64,000 nucleotides of DNA from Coprinellus micaceus (GCA_951394405.1 OX596345.1:2628300-2692299), one strand, 5' to 3'; counted from the first letter of the stretch, positions 23,234 to 36,300 are shown. The notes: generated from the letters alone by a model not told the origin. Numbers and translations are program-made.

Positions 23234-26200
23234 GTGGGGGTGGGTAAAAGCATCGCGTCGTATGTACTTGTAGGTATCTGTCACCGAATTCGATATTTGT
23301 TGTTCCGATAGGGCTGTATATAAGGTCTCGCATCCATGGTTGAACGAGGATTCGATTGGGACGAAAAGGTGACCTTCGCGCACTTTTTAATTAATTATCT
23401 TTGGCCAAGTCAAGTCATCATCGGACCCCCGTTCTGATGTTCGTCCATAATTGCACGTCGTTAGCGTCGGGATCCCACAAGGTAGTCCTATGCCGTCATA
23501 ACGAGCATAAGAATAAGGACATGAATTCGCCGAGAACGAAGCGTGCTGAGTATTTTCACCTGTATCGAAGGGGAGTACGACTGCTGCGCAAGGACGAAGC
23601 CAAACCGACTGCATGCATTCGACACCGCAAGGTGCCAATGTGCCTTGCTGGAAAACTATCAATCGCAGACATACGTATGACCGAATCCGGTTTTCAAGGG
23701 ACGCCGGTTGAAGTAGCACATCTTTCCCTCATAGAATGACCCGGAGTAAGCTCTCGAATGCAGAGGCGAGCCCTCGGTAACATCCGATCTATTACTGCGA
23801 GAGGAGGTGGGTAGTCCGCTCCAATCCAGCGTAAGCGTGGAATGGTCACCACACGCAAGCGCTCTCTGAGAGAGTTCGTCCAGACGAAGGGGAAGCCAAC
23901 GAGGAAGGATGCGTCTCACGGATGCACACCCAAACCAGAGAAAGACCAATCGATTGCTTGAATATCCAAACGGACCGAACACAGAACAAATACCTAGAAG
24001 GAGAAGGAGGCCTTTCTAGATAGAGCGGGTAGAGATATGGTTGTACAGTGGGTCCGATAATCCCAGCAGCATGAACAATCAGACCCCTAGGCGTGAAGGT
24101 CATGCGTAAGTGTACGGCCCAGCAGCATACCCGATACGAGTTCGAAGGCGGAAGAGGGAATATCAGGTGCGTTACCCTTTTGAATGGATGCGAGACAAGC
24201 CTAGGAGACGACACGACCTATGTCGGAAATCCGGAGGGCCTGGAGAATTCTGATACTTTGACGTCGAGTTCGTCTTCGTCGTGGCTGGGTGATAGTTGTT
24301 GATCCCAGTCGCGAACGCCGCCTTCAGGTATTTGAGCTGGATCGAACTCGATGGTGGGCTCTCTGAAGGCACAACGTACTTATCAGCAGGACAAGCAGAT
24401 CGGAAAAGTCATCGTTGAGTAGTAGGCTCATTCCGTACATGTAGGTTCTTCGCCTACTGATATCAGTCGGACGACGGAGAGGGCAATAACGAACGCCACT
24501 TGCAGATACTGCAACGCTTGTGGCCCATCCCCACGTCGATTCCCGCGAGTCAGCTCGACGAGCCACAATTTGATGCGGACTCCAGAGGAGAAACAGGGAA
24601 CTCGACGTCCGTGGGGGAGCCATGCAAAGAATTCGCAGGGGATCATCGGGGTCCCAAGAACTGTTGAGTTCGTACGAATGGCCGCAGAGAGGTGATGATG
24701 CAGTAGACTACACGAATCTGGGTCGAATGAAGAGAAAGAGAAGATAGCCCTCCCATGGGCTCCCAGTTAACGGATGGGGGAAGGCTCGTCAGCGACGCTG
24801 AAAACCGAACGAGGTTTGAATCTGAGCTTTAGACATCGAGAGAGGGCCTCAAGGAAGTGGGGTTCGGGTGCACGTAACGAGAATTCAAAGCGGATGAACC
24901 GAGGGCGCCCCGGAAGCAGAGCATCTCAAAAGATACTCGAGTGACCGAATGCATAGCGCCGGTGAAGGCCTGAACATCCAGGGTTAGAAGTTGAGAGATA
25001 CTCCGCATTATAGGGGTACAGCTAAAGCGAGATTAGACACGTAACTGGAGCTAACGGGGATTATCTTCACGGCATGCACCGCACGAGATAGGTCCGTACG
25101 CGCAACGTGAGGACCCCAGCTTTGGAGGTCGTCATACCGGCCCATTCATGGTCCGTATCGGCGCAGGGAGATGGAACCTATGGTCGATCTAGGCACAGTG
25201 ATATGCGGACCCGAGATGACAAGACAGGACAGGCGCCGCACATATGTTATGTCTTCGAAGTCAGAGCAGGCGCAACAGGGCGTCGTTGAGCCTCAAATAA
25301 TCAAGCCTGCGTGGCGGCGCCCGAAGATCATCAGGTGAGTGGTATCAAAGATTAGACTCAGAGAGAATACATACGCCCAAGTTCCCAAGCGTGAAGTGTG
25401 AAGCGTCGTCCGAGGTTAAACAGCTCCAACGGAGAGATCGGGTCGTCACAGGGGATTCCGGCGCGAATATAACTGTCGGGCTAGGAGTCTCCCAGGTTTT
25501 CGAGAACAGAGGGGCGCTTTCCACAGGCCAGAGAGCAAGATCTGTGTTCAGACACAGGCGTCCGACGAGATGCGTCGAGCAAGTTCGCGGGCGGGGGTAA
25601 GATCGTTGTTGACGGCACCTGCAAGTGGGTGGGGCGCAGATTGTCGTCAGGTAGTACGGATGCGAAGGTCGGGCTAGCCAGTAATCGTCACGAAAAGTGA
25701 CCCTGGCAAGGAATCGTGCAAGCCAGATCGTCGATTCGCCCTGTGAATCATCCTCACGTAGCAGAGCTCGCGCCGTCGTAAGGGCATCGAGGGGCATTAA
25801 AGCAGGGTTATTCGGTGGGTATCCCACCTGATACCCTCATCCAGGGAGACCCTATCGAATCGCGGTGAGGCTCATGGTGGTCAAGAGTCGAGAGCCACGG
25901 CTATGCACAGACCACGTCCTGAGAGATTAAAACCCCGCTGGGAATTGCCGAATCCGTCCTCAGGCGCGTGCCCATCCATTAGCTCTTTGTTCTTGACCAC
26001 CACGACCTCGATCTTGACTCCTGGGGTGTTGGCCCTTGGTGTCCGATCCTCGTCTGTCGTTCTTGGGGTCTCTCTGGGGTTGTTCTCCTGTGAAACACTC
26101 TGCTTACACCCTGATTCTGGTATGGCCCTGAGCTCCAACGGCCTTCCTGGGCGTAACATATCGACGCTGGGCTTGTTCTGCGATTTTACTGCCGCACCCC

Positions 26201-27122
26201 TTACTTCGCTCCCTTATTGTCCCTCACCGAGGCATAGGATTCACAGGAGGCCTATATCGTTGCCATCCGTAACCTCATGCCTGTGCTGGGGAAGACCCTG
26301 TGAGCGGAAGGCAGAGGCACACGGCAGCTGGAGAACTCCCCCTTCTGCTTCAGCTACGCTAGTTCTGCGCTATCAGCCACTCTCGTGCGGTCATTCCTCA
26401 ATACCACTGGCACTTGCCACATCCGGATGGCCGTCTTTCTCGACCGTGCGTCGAGCGGCTGTCGTCGCGTCCGCCGATTTGCCCCCTCGCTTCGATTGGC
26501 ACGCTTCCGGCCGATGCGGTGCCTAGGCTGGATGACTTTCCATAGGCCATGGGGGGACGACTAAAGCACTGCGACTCGACCCTCCATCTGGATACTATTC
26601 TCTATTGAACCCAATCGATGTTTTTATGCGAACGACGACCGATGTTCCTCAGTGATAATCTGGGCGATCGATCCCGGATCTGACCCACCTCAAGTGGTCT
26701 GGGTATTTGTCGGGCCTTTTGGTATATGGCCCTTCTGTATGCGCGCCGTCGCTTGAATTTCGCCTCTTGCGTGCGGACCTCATGAGAGCACGCTGACGAG
26801 GTCAACTACCAGCGCTTCCTTTTGAACTCCCGTCTCGCTTCGAAGATCTTCTCGCTAGACCATCTTCTTGAACGCTGACGCCAGTTCCTCACCCACTGAC
26901 ACCTTGCTTCAGTTCTGGAGGATATCCTCGGTTTCGAATACATTTAACACATATAATTGAACGCATACAAGCCTACGCCAGATTCCTACAGGGTACAAGA
27001 GAGAACCGGCAACAGGACTGGGTACGCAAAGTCCTTGAAAGAGCGGTTATGACTGAAACGAATCGCTAGCCAACCAAAGGTCGAGCGTACACGCCGATGG
27101 CCCAAAGGAACGGGTGAATCAC
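23234..27122. other. Intergenic stretch with degenerate repeat copy, no supported gene
   Basis: No frame in this 3.9 kb has recognisable domains. 25838-26035 is one copy of an interspersed repeat (listed separately). The open frame at 25903-26526 on the plus strand coincides with that repeat and is not conserved as a frame in the sister copy at 28848-29040. Confidence 0.45.
25838..26035 (-). repeat. Degenerate interspersed repeat, copy 2
   Basis: Closely parallels 28848-29040 in the same orientation: TCATCCAGGG, CGAATCGCG.TGA, CATGGTGGTC, GGCTA.GCACA.ACCA, then TTGTTCTTGACCACCAC near the right end. The minus-strand motif GTGGTGGTCAAGAACAAAGA corresponds to GTGGTGGTCAAGAAAGAAGA at 34857-34876 on the plus strand. 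All copies look decayed. Confidence 0.5.
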
Positions 27123-27695
27123 CTAGCAGGTGACGCTGTTAATCTGCCAGCTCGTGACCCCAACGCTTCCTCCACCGGCGAAGTTCTGTCCCGCCCAGGC
27201 GCGCATGATATTGCGCGTCTGTTCCGCAGTCAGGGTGACGGCTCCGGTGGTCCTGTTGACGGTGTAGACGCCGCCGGAGGGCCCCGTGAAGGAGGTGGAG
27301 CCGGTCTACCGTGGGTTATCAGTGACGGTAAGCATAAGGGAGAGGAGGCGGAAGAGTGAGAGAGTTGGTCGATATCGAAGGTCTAGCGGGGGCGAGGGGA
27401 TAGAAGAAGCGAGGACGTACAAGAATACCGGTGCCGGGGGGAACGTCGGCGGCGTACTCGCGGATGAAGACTGTTTTATGGATCACGTCAGTTTTCAAGT
27501 TGGCCCAATATACAGGCACCTCAACGTACCGGTCGTGAACTCTTCAACGAGGGAACCGCCGTTGGGAGCGTTAGACGGCGTAGTCCTGATCGCACATGTG
27601 GCGAGCTGACCCTGCTGGCGAGCCTCGAGATCGACGGCGGTACCGCTGACGATAGATACCAAAGCAGCGAAGAGGACAGCGGATTTGAAGATCAT
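27123..27695 (-). CDS. Small secreted protein of unknown function (paralogue 1)
   Basis: Three exons on the minus strand (27695-27530, 27470-27421, 27305-27123) joined by introns of 59 and 115 bp encode 132 residues. Residues 1-19 are a signal peptide (MIFKSAVLFAALVSIVSGTA). LEAR at 23-26 is a possible propeptide or Kex2-like processing site. The mature part of about 105 residues has only two cysteines, one near the start and one as the very last residue, suggesting a single disulfide joining the ends. It is Thr/Gly-rich, with GPSGGVYTV and the helix-like TRNIMRAWAGQNFAGGG. The paralogue at 29804-30327 has the same exon lengths and intron phases (second exon exactly 50 nt, third 183 nt), which fixes the model. 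Secretion is inferred; I do not recognise the fold. Fungal proteins of this kind are often called candidate effectors, but nothing here demonstrates that. Confidence 0.85.
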
Positions 27696-27779
27696 TGTTG
27701 CTTTACTGGGTAGTGAGGTAGAGTGAGAGTTTTCTTTGCTCTGAGTTTGAGAGTATCGAATATCTATGAGAATCCAACG

Positions 27780-27787
27780 CTCTTATA
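27780..27787 (-). promoter_or_regulatory. TATA box of secreted-protein paralogue 1
   Basis: Reads TATAAGAG on the minus strand inside AAAACGTATAAGAGCG, about 90 bp before the ATG. The second paralogue has AAAACGTATAAAAGCG at the matching place, so the core promoter is shared. Confidence 0.6.
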
Positions 27788-27899
27788 CGTTTTCTGAACG
27801 TCACGGGGGTTCACTATCCGTGAAAAGGTGGCTGTCGGTAGAGGTGGAGCTTAGGAGGCTCTGAGGACAGAAATAAAGAAGCATAGATGACAGAGCGGA

Positions 27900-29600
27900 C
27901 GGCTCGGGATGGCATGAATCCCAATGGCTATCAGGTCCAGCCCCGGGCTTACCAAGTGCGTGTTATGAACGATGATCATCCGCCTCTGCGCCCCTCCATA
28001 GCTCACGTACCCTCTGCTAAAATTAACTGTAAGACGAAGTCTGAGGCCCTAGCATCCTACCAAAGTATGCCCACCCGTGGGTAATGAAAGACCTGCCTGA
28101 CGTATACCCCCAGTGAAAGAAGTAGCCTCGATGCCATTTCCCTCGCGGTCCAAATACAATTGAGTCGGACATTGAACTGGAGAGTGGTTTCATCGTTCCA
28201 GTTATCCGTCGCTTTACCACTCCCTGTGTATTACAGATCTCGTTTGGACCTTCTTTGGGCACACTTCGTGCGGTTCCTCACTTTCTCCTAAATCTTGAGG
28301 GTAGGCGAAGTTGTAAGTGACGTATGGTGCGTTAAGGCCGGGCGTAAGACAAAGTTCTGAGATGATGGAGCGCACGCACCCCAGTATAATTAAAGGCCGT
28401 CAACTCACGACCCACGAGAAATGTAGGCTAAACGCTATCGTATTTACAGGTCGTGGCAGACACCACAGCGACCGAATGGGCGGATTCGCTCGCTTTCTGC
28501 CCAATGAGACCTTCCTTCGCCCCATCGACGTCCCTCTCTTTGCATTCTCTCCGCCTCTAGTAATGGAAAGCAGAGCGGGGAGACGGGGCTAAGTGGAGCT
28601 TCGCGTACGATATTATAAATGTACTGTAAGCAGAGAGAAGGATATGGAGCGGGTGGATTATGAACAGGTGTACTCACCCACGTATAATTCAATGTACGAT
28701 GAAGCTGACGGCGTGGATGCCACGGCTCTCGCGATCGAGATGGGATAGATGATTGTCTAACGATTCGGGCGAGTACGCACTCTCATGCTGCTGCGGAATT
28801 ATGACTATTTACCGACCTATTTCTTACACTCATTTGACCCCATCCAGGGGATTCCGTGCCGAATCGCGATGACGGCCATGGTGGTCGACACTCAAGCGCC
28901 GGGGCTACGCACAAACCATGTCGGTGCCTGTACCAAGAGTGAAACCCCTTTTGGAATCACCGAGTCGGCCTTGACCGGCGTGCTCGTCGTTGATCTCTTG
29001 TTCTTGACCACCACCTCGAACTTGGCTTCTAGAGTATCACGTTGGCACGAGACCATCGTCTGTGAGTCGTTCGGCTTCCTTGAGCTTTGGATCCTCTTGG
29101 TCCTTCTGTTCGACAGACTGGATACGAGGCTTCAATTTATGCTTGGATGGGATCCAAGCGACTCAGAACTTTGTCTCTTAATTTTGGTATACCGTACGTG
29201 AGTCCATATTGCCGGTCCTCTCGCTCCGGGTTCAAGCTAGAATGAAGATACATGCAAATGGGGACACTTGTCCTTCACGAACGGAGATGCAGAGATCCGT
29301 AAGCTGACAGAAAGTGGTGCGCTGAGCCGCCTCAGCCGTTGCGAAAACGTGCGTCAGTTGGAGCAGCGGGCGTACAGACAAAGTTCCTTGTACGTTACAG
29401 AAGACTTTGGTTATACATGGTTGGTAATAACGGGATGGCATGCGAGCTTCTCAGAACTTTGTCTGACGCATACATTTAGTGGACGTACGTGAGTGAGGGA
29501 GGGACGCATCGACCCATGACCTGCGTCTAGCCTATGCGTTGGGCGAGGTCCCGCCCAGAGTGGATTGGATAGCCATGGGGATTCACTAGGAACTGCATTT
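27900..29600. other. Spacer between the two divergent secreted-protein genes
   Basis: Apart from their promoters and the repeat copy at 28848-29040, the 2.1 kb spacer holds no recognisable gene. Short frames are present on both strands without domain-like content. Confidence 0.4.
28848..29040 (-). repeat. Degenerate interspersed repeat, copy 3
   Basis: Sister of 25838-26035 in the same orientation (CCATCCAGGGGATTCC, CGAATCGCGATGA, CATGGTGGTCGA, GGCTACGCACAAACCATG, TTGTTCTTGACCACCACC). It sits between the two divergent secreted-protein genes. Confidence 0.5.
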
Positions 29601-29718
29601 GCGTAGTCCAGTGCCGTCCTCTGCTCTTCTCTGTTTCGTTTATTCCTGTGCTCGGACTCCACGACCGACGACGTTAAGCCCTCCACTCGCGTCGAGTCCC
29701 CATGAATTTTGGAAAACG

Positions 29719-29726
29719 TATAAAAG
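29719..29726 (+). promoter_or_regulatory. TATA box of secreted-protein paralogue 2
   Basis: TATAAAAG within AAAACGTATAAAAGCG, 85 bp before the ATG at 29804. The flanking promoter, including a TTTATT.CTGT.CTC block about 90 bp further upstream, also resembles the promoter of the paralogue at 27695. Confidence 0.65.
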
Positions 29727-29803
29727 CGTCCCACTCTCAAAGGTATTCACCTGGCACCAGGGCAACCGAATCGAAACTGTCTAAACATCTTCAATTAATC
29801 AGA

Positions 29804-30327
29804 ATGCTCTTCAAGTACACTTTCCTCCTCGCCGCTTTGACGTCCATCGTCAGCGGTTCCCCCACGATCGACCTCGAAGCTCGTCAGCAGGGCCAGCTCG
29901 CAACCTGCACGATTAGGACTACGCCGTCAAACGCGCCCAACAGCGGGCCCCTCCTTGACGAGTTTATCATCGGTACGTCTCAGTCTATTCGGTCGAGTCT
30001 CAGATACGGGAGGGCAAACGTCTTACGGCGAAATTAGTCTTCAACCGCGAGTACGCAAACGACATCCCTCCCGGCTCCAGTATTATTGTACGTGCATCCT
30101 CCCTCTCCACGCAGCACAGACGAACTCAATAATTATTGTCTCAGACGGGCTCAACTGCGTTCACCGGCCCCAGCGGTGGCGTGTACACTATCACCAAGAC
30201 CACCGGAGCCGCCGTCTTGACGGCAGACCAGACGCGCGATATCATGCGCGCCTGGGCGGGGCAGACTTTCGCCGGTGGAGGACGCGTGGGCGTTACCAGC
30301 TGGATAGTTAACAGTGCTACCTGTTAA
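29804..30327 (+). CDS. Small secreted protein of unknown function (paralogue 2)
   Basis: Three exons (29804-29972, 30038-30087, 30145-30327; introns 65 and 57 bp) encode 133 residues. A signal peptide covers about residues 1-19 (MLFKYTFLLAALTSIVSG). LEARQQGQLATC, identical to paralogue 1, starts the mature region. Conserved blocks follow: TTPSNAPN, a REYA.D.PPG block, GS.AFTGPSGGVYT, an ADQTRDIMRAWAGQ helix and a C-terminal SATC. Two cysteines, near the start and at the final residue, could form one disulfide. Differences from paralogue 1 are scattered conservative changes without frame damage, so both genes look functional. The two genes lie 2.1 kb apart, transcribed away from each other, with related promoters: an inverted duplication. 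The protein family is not recognised. Confidence 0.85.
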
Positions 30328-31390
30328 GCGATCCAGCTTCGAATTAGTTATGCATGCCCGTCAATGTTCGAGTTATTAACCTGTGCTGCGGGACCGTGCT
30401 CTAGGACTTTACCTACGTGGTCATGTTGCCTGTTTCTACTTGTACCCTGTGGAACCAGGTGTAGGCTCGTATGTCTATGCGTTGAATCAAGTGTGTTGAC
30501 AATGAACTACGCGCACCCGGCAGTACCTACACAGTCCGAATGCGAACGTCCTCATAAATGCACGCCTTCGTTTCTAATTCTCCCTACCACTCCCGTGGGG
30601 ACACTCTCCTATGAAATTCGCGTGGTCAAGGTCGCTGCAGTGCCGCAGGAACTCAATGGACTCATGTAAAACGCGCTGTTCGAAGCTCCCGGTCTGTGGT
30701 AATTACACAGAACCCTCAGTATTAACAGTTGACGGCTGGACGCTCGTTGCGAATACGCTCTTCCGGGCGGTCTGGACTACTTTCTACATGCTCTGTATTC
30801 TTCTAGGCCAGATATGTCTCGCTGCTGTAGGGTATATGCAATGGATACACTCAAGTGTACTGACCACCGCCAAGAGATTTACTGGTCTATTTAACACCGC
30901 AATCAAAGCACGTTTGTGGGGGAAGGAGTGGGGGTCGAGTATTTCTGGGAGTCTACCGTTATGCCGCGACGGTGATCTTTGAGTTACGTTGATCTCATCA
31001 TTGGCGCCCCATTATCGACCCACCCTTTCTCAGCCGGAGTGTCTGACGGAGCCGAATGTGAGGTCGATTATACAACGTTCTGGTAGATTATGCAGGGATT
31101 CTCAGCGGAAGGACTGAGAGGGAGGCCACACGCTTGCTTAATCAAGGCATCGTTTGGCATGTTCCCACCTCCCATAGTAGCTGTCTACCTTTGTGCAGCT
31201 TTGTGCGTTCAATGAGATGCTGTGCTCAATGAGATAACTGATCGGGCCATAATGAGTGGGAGGGATAGCAACCACTGTGCGTGGCTTTGTCCTTGTTACC
31301 ATTCAGACCTTGTGGCGTTGACCCCTGGATAATAGACGTATATATACAAACGGCTCCGTCCTGCTATACCATCCTCACCAACTGCCCACT
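30328..31390. other. Intergenic, 3' flank of secreted-protein gene and promoter of F-box gene
   Basis: No supported gene. The frames at 30364-30669 and 30611-30982 overlap one another and lack family features. A GTATATATACA TATA box at 31339-31349 serves the following gene. Confidence 0.45.
31339..31349 (+). promoter_or_regulatory. TATA box of the F-box gene
   Basis: GTATATATACA lies about 45 bp before the ATG at 31391, followed by a pyrimidine-rich leader (CATCCTCACCAACTGCCCACT). Confidence 0.5.
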
Positions 31391-33378
31391 ATGTCCACCT
31401 TGATCACCAAGATTCATTCTCGATTCCAACGAACCGGCCACAAAGAGGCGGTCTCAGCGACTGTATCAGATAATATTTCCCCCTTACAAGTCCGAGAGCT
31501 TCTCGAGGTTATCTTCCATTGGGGAGTCCTCGAAGTAGCTCAACGTGGTGGCCCGGCTCAGACGCCTGGGAAAGGCGTGATATCAGGGATCCGCCAACTG
31601 CTAACGTTCTCCACCGTCAACTCCCTGTGGAGAGACGCCGCATTATCCCCGGAACTCTGGGCCTCGCTATACAATCCCTGCTTTGAACCGACCTTGCTCG
31701 GGATGATCAACGAGAGGGCTGGGAATCGCAACTCCTATCCCGCCCCGATATTCATCGACGGGGTGATCGACCACACATCCCTTGCTCGCATGATGAGAGA
31801 CGCCGACGAAGCCAGACTAGTCGACATCTGTCTCTCAATTCGCGGTGTGCCGTACCGCATCGAGGATTTATATCCTGTTGTCCTGCTGTTACGGGCGCCT
31901 CCCCCAGCTCTGAGAAGTCTTACCTTGGAACTACCCCTGAATGCCCCTCAGTGTCCCACATCGGCGCCGCTGGTCAAAGATTGAAGGTAGACTACGTTGC
32001 CACCTGGCTCGCGTTCTGCGGAGGTTTGATCACGCTCACATCCCTCAAATTTGGGGGAGTGGTGTACGAGCCCGTCAGGGATTGCAATTACGACGGCTTT
32101 GACAACCTTCCTGTGTCACTCCAACGAATCGTTTTCCAGGGGGACGACGAGTCGGTACTGTGGTTCCGTCGCCACACAATCCCATTACGCTGCAGTTTGG
32201 AGCTTGGGTTCATCGGCCGCTTCAGTTACGACTCAGAAGACAAGCTCAGAGACACGTTCTCGTGGACGAGAGACCTCTTAAGAACAGAATCCAAACTGAA
32301 GAGTATTGAATTAGTCTTCAAGGTACCGCGTAAGAGGGAAACCGCCTCCCGCAACGACGCGACCCCGTTCTGTGCCGTGAAACGCACTACAGATACACGC
32401 GAGGTTACGATCTCGTTAACTGCTCCATACGCCGATGCACGCGACATTTCTGACCATTTCGGAGTCATTCTCGAGTTCCTCACAAGCGAAGCCACAACAG
32501 AGTTCCCGGGGCATTCACGAACTGCAATGCCCACCATTGGACCAGACACATGGCTTATCCTCGATATTCAATCTCAAGACCATCGTCTCTCAAATCGTTA
32601 CGCACTGGCGCTGCATCGATTCCTCCAAGCTCTGAGTCCTATCCAGGACCTTCACATCCCAAACTTCGAACGCAGGTTCGCAGAGAACCGAAGCTACATC
32701 GCCTCCATGACTAAGAAATTGAATGTCCCTCTATTTTGGTACCCATCCTGGGATGCCTTGCTATCGGCGCAAAATATATACGAGGATACATCATACCTTT
32801 GGTCGATGTATTGGGACAGCGACTTCAAGAAGCAGTCCTGCTGTGGACTCGCTCATCAAATCCCGTGGGATCCATACGCAGCGATAGGGTTGTTCGACTC
32901 GAGAGATGGCTCGCTGAGGTCTAATCTTACTCCTTTGCTCCTTCCGTCGCTCAAGAGGATTCGATTCTCGGGCTTGGGAGACTTGGCGTCACACCCCGAC
33001 AAGTATTGGGTGATCGCCCACTTTGTGTACCACCGTATTGCGCGTGCATGCAACCACGATCCCCTCAGTACCTTGGAGTTCCAGCCTGTTCGTTCGAATC
33101 ATTTGGAAACCCTATTGGCTCTGGAGCGAGGTCGTGATTTAGACGGTACGGTGGTGACAGAAGACGGAGTCATCCCCGGTAAATCATTTTGTAGGAAGCT
33201 GAAAAAGAGGTTGGCGGGTTCGATGGACTGTGGTCATGAGGTAAGTTCTCGTCCCCGCTTGGGGAGTGTGTCTGTGTCTGCGTTCTGATACATATTCATT
33301 CGTACTCTTTCTGACTTGATAATCAATGTTCGCACTGGGACTTACACTCATAACCTATCGCGGTAGTTTAATAAATAA
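31391..33378 (+). pseudogene. F-box protein gene interrupted by a single-base frameshift
   Basis: The ATG at 31391 opens an F-box-like N-terminus: PLQVRELLEVIFHWG, then LLTFSTVNSLWRDAALSPEL, the form common in the large Agaricomycete F-box families that recruit substrates to SCF ubiquitin ligases. The frame stops at 31982-31984 (...TSAPLVK then a shifted codon), while the next frame continues without a break (RLKVDYVATWLAFCGGL) for more than 430 codons to 33240 or 33288. The shift maps to CAAAGA at about 31975-31981 and equals one missing base. No GT-AG pair restores phase, so this is either a real inactivating deletion or a sequence error. At 33241 a strong GTAAGT and an acceptor at 33366 allow a short last exon ending FNK and a stop at 33376-33378; without splicing the stop is at 33286. 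The C-terminal body has leucine-rich features but no recognised substrate domain. Confidence 0.7.
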
Positions 33379-36300
33379 AGTGGACATGATAGCAAGAGTG
33401 TGGTTGAGAGATTGAAAGTCGACACCAGAACCGGCCCACCCAGGATGCGAAGGGGAGTTCCCGTTCCACCTCCAGGACACGCATTTTGCGAAGTTGGGAT
33501 CTTATGTACGAACGGGATACATCTGCGCCGAAGGATCCCATTGGATGAAACAGTGAGCCTCCATCGAAAGCCTTTGAGAGGCTACTGGCGGTATGATCAT
33601 TATTCGTACTACCGTCTGAGAGCTACACACCAAGAGAGAAGACCACGAGACGCGGATTAGACGCGATGTGTTGTTTCTCGAATCTACATATGTAGACAGT
33701 GTCCCGACCGTACGTGACCCATCCGCTTCAGCGGGTTTATCCAACAACGTCGTATAGCATTCCCTACGACGGTAGTCATAGTTAGCGAAGGTGCGTGGCA
33801 TCACCCATGACGGTTGGGCGTATTAGGAGGCGGTGGAGGCCTTTTGGAGGGTGATCGAGCGGGGGTTCCATCAAAGAGAGATTAAGCCAACGTGACGATT
33901 TAAAGCGAGTGAGATGGGGCGTTCGAGAGTCGGCGCTCGCAGTTCACCTCATCTATGTGCGGGATGGAGCACCGCTGAGACTCAGACACCAGGGAATAAA
34001 TTCTAAAGGCGGCATGCATCCAGGACGCGGATATTACAACGGGATCCGCTGAAGGCCCAATTTTCCTAGGGCGAGTGAGATCCGGGGTCGATCGATGGCA
34101 GATAAGGCCTCCCTGCGGAGGCACCGACATTGGAGAAGAGCGAGCGGTCCACAGATCCAGCGGGGACCCGAATCGCAGTATCAAACCATTCTCGTAGGCC
34201 GGTTCAAGCCCCAGCGAACCCTCCCGAGGAACGCAGCCATCGAGAACGAAAGCGAGGCAATCGGCGGATAGGATGATAGCGACTCAACGCCCGATTATAT
34301 CGCGGGGAGGCCCGTCTTCGGATGCGGTGGGCGTGCGCGGGCGTCGAGGACTTCTTGCGAAAGGGTGACTAGAAAGGTAACGAGTGTGGGGGTAGTAAAA
34401 ACGAGAATGGTCCAACAGCTGTGCATCCCCGCTTTCCGCTCGCAATTCTGAAGTTATGGGGAAGGGACAAGGTCACGCATAACAGAGGACGACCTCTACT
34501 GCGATTGTTATGCCTGCCCCAGTGAGTCGAAGCGAACAGAGTCCGGGCATGGCAGCTATGTCGTTGGAACAAGCGCGGGGTAAACCCGTCAGATCCAAGA
34601 GGACGCCCGACCTCAGGGCCATGCCGATAAGTGCATCTCGCAGAGGGGTGAACAAGATCCAATACCCAGAGGGAAATGTTGATTGACGGTCGAGACCTTT
34701 TCCACCTGCGCGTCCTTTTCAACAGTGAGGCTAGTAGGGCTAGGAACAAAGCGAAGCCCCAGTCTCACGATTTCAGGTAGTTGGAGATGCGGAGGCGCAG
34801 TAAAATTGACCGCGAGATGGGCTCAGAGACGTTAGAGTCGAAATCCAGGTCGAGGTCGTGGTGGTCAAGAAAGAAGAGATCATCGATGGCCGGCGCCCCC
34901 CAAGGCCCGGCTCGGAGATTCCCAGCGGGGCCCGAATCCTCGCCGCCGGTGCCGAAGCGGCCTTTGCACAGCCCTTGCTCCAGCCTCCTGCGTCTCTACC
35001 GCCATCATCCACTCGCCGCAACCCTCCAAGCTGCTTTCTATTTTTTTCTCAGTGTAGCCCCCTCGGTCCCTTCAAGGACCCCAGAGCGGGTCAACTTGCA
35101 GGACAGTTAGCGTGGTTCGGTCTCTCGGGATGTGCGATAAGCTAAGATCTGGGGAGAGATAGGAGAATTGGGTTGATTGTGGTAAGTACCATGCTCCGTT
35201 CCTCTAGTTTCCGTATACCATGACGCTAGTCTTCCCCTCTAGAAAATAAAACACCCGCTACGGTCCCCTCTGCTGACATCTACCACGACCATACGATCTC
35301 ATCCTTCTCGCAGTGCGCCTACCCTTGGTCATAGGCTCGAAGTGCTTCGCGCTTGCCCCTGTGCGGCGTCTCGTTTCCTAGATCTCCCTGCCCGGCATAA
35401 CGACTGTCATTGGCTTGTCCCTGTCGGCGTATGTCCCGTGAGTCAACTCGGGCTCGCTCCTCTTTCGCTTATAGATCTTGTGAGCGGCAACGAACGCTCT
35501 CCACTTGAACTTCCGCTATTCGTAACACCTGCCCTGTCTCGCGTCACCTGTCCTCAGGGGCCAAGTCTGGGCCATTCGTAAGTTGGCGGGGTCAAATGTC
35601 TCTCAAGATGGTTCGTCGCTCTGACCCCACAGGCACGGGTACGCTCATTCTACAAGAAGGGCATTCGGTTCTCGTACGGATTCCAACCGCCTCTATTGAC
35701 ATTCCCTCAGTGCTTCCAATACGCTTTCATCGGAGCGAGGCTGGCTTGGTGGTATTAATCGCCCTCCGGCTCACAGCGATGAAGCTCTCAGAAGCCGGGG
35801 GTGGGATACAATATGCTGTGGATAGCTATAATATACGATGTCAGTGCCGATCCGTGGAGCTTGGGGAATGCTATTCGCTCAGTCGGGGGATCTCGTCGGC
35901 GCATCGGGTGAACTGGTCGAGGTAACGTCTCGAGGAATGCCCAACTAATCGGAGTGTCCTAGGGTTCTTCGTCTATCCCTGGGCCGAACCGTGGGGTGGC
36001 GCGCGTGTGTCCTCTCTGCCTCTGCTCTCGGAATCCCTGGCCAGCAGGACTCTACTCATACCAACAGTGAGACTTCCGTTGAAAGAGCATTATCAGGCCA
36101 GGCAGCGTTCCGGGGCTGGTTAGATGAGTATTTCTCTCTCGTTGTGCCAGGGCGATTAGGCGCCCAGCACAGCCCTAGATTAGATTAGATCATGATAGTG
36201 TCTACGGGATCAATACCACTCCTTGCCCTCGACGCTGTACCGAGGTGCTCAGCCAGCTTCGCCCAGCACACCAGCCTCACCAGCGAGCGTGCCGGAGTAG

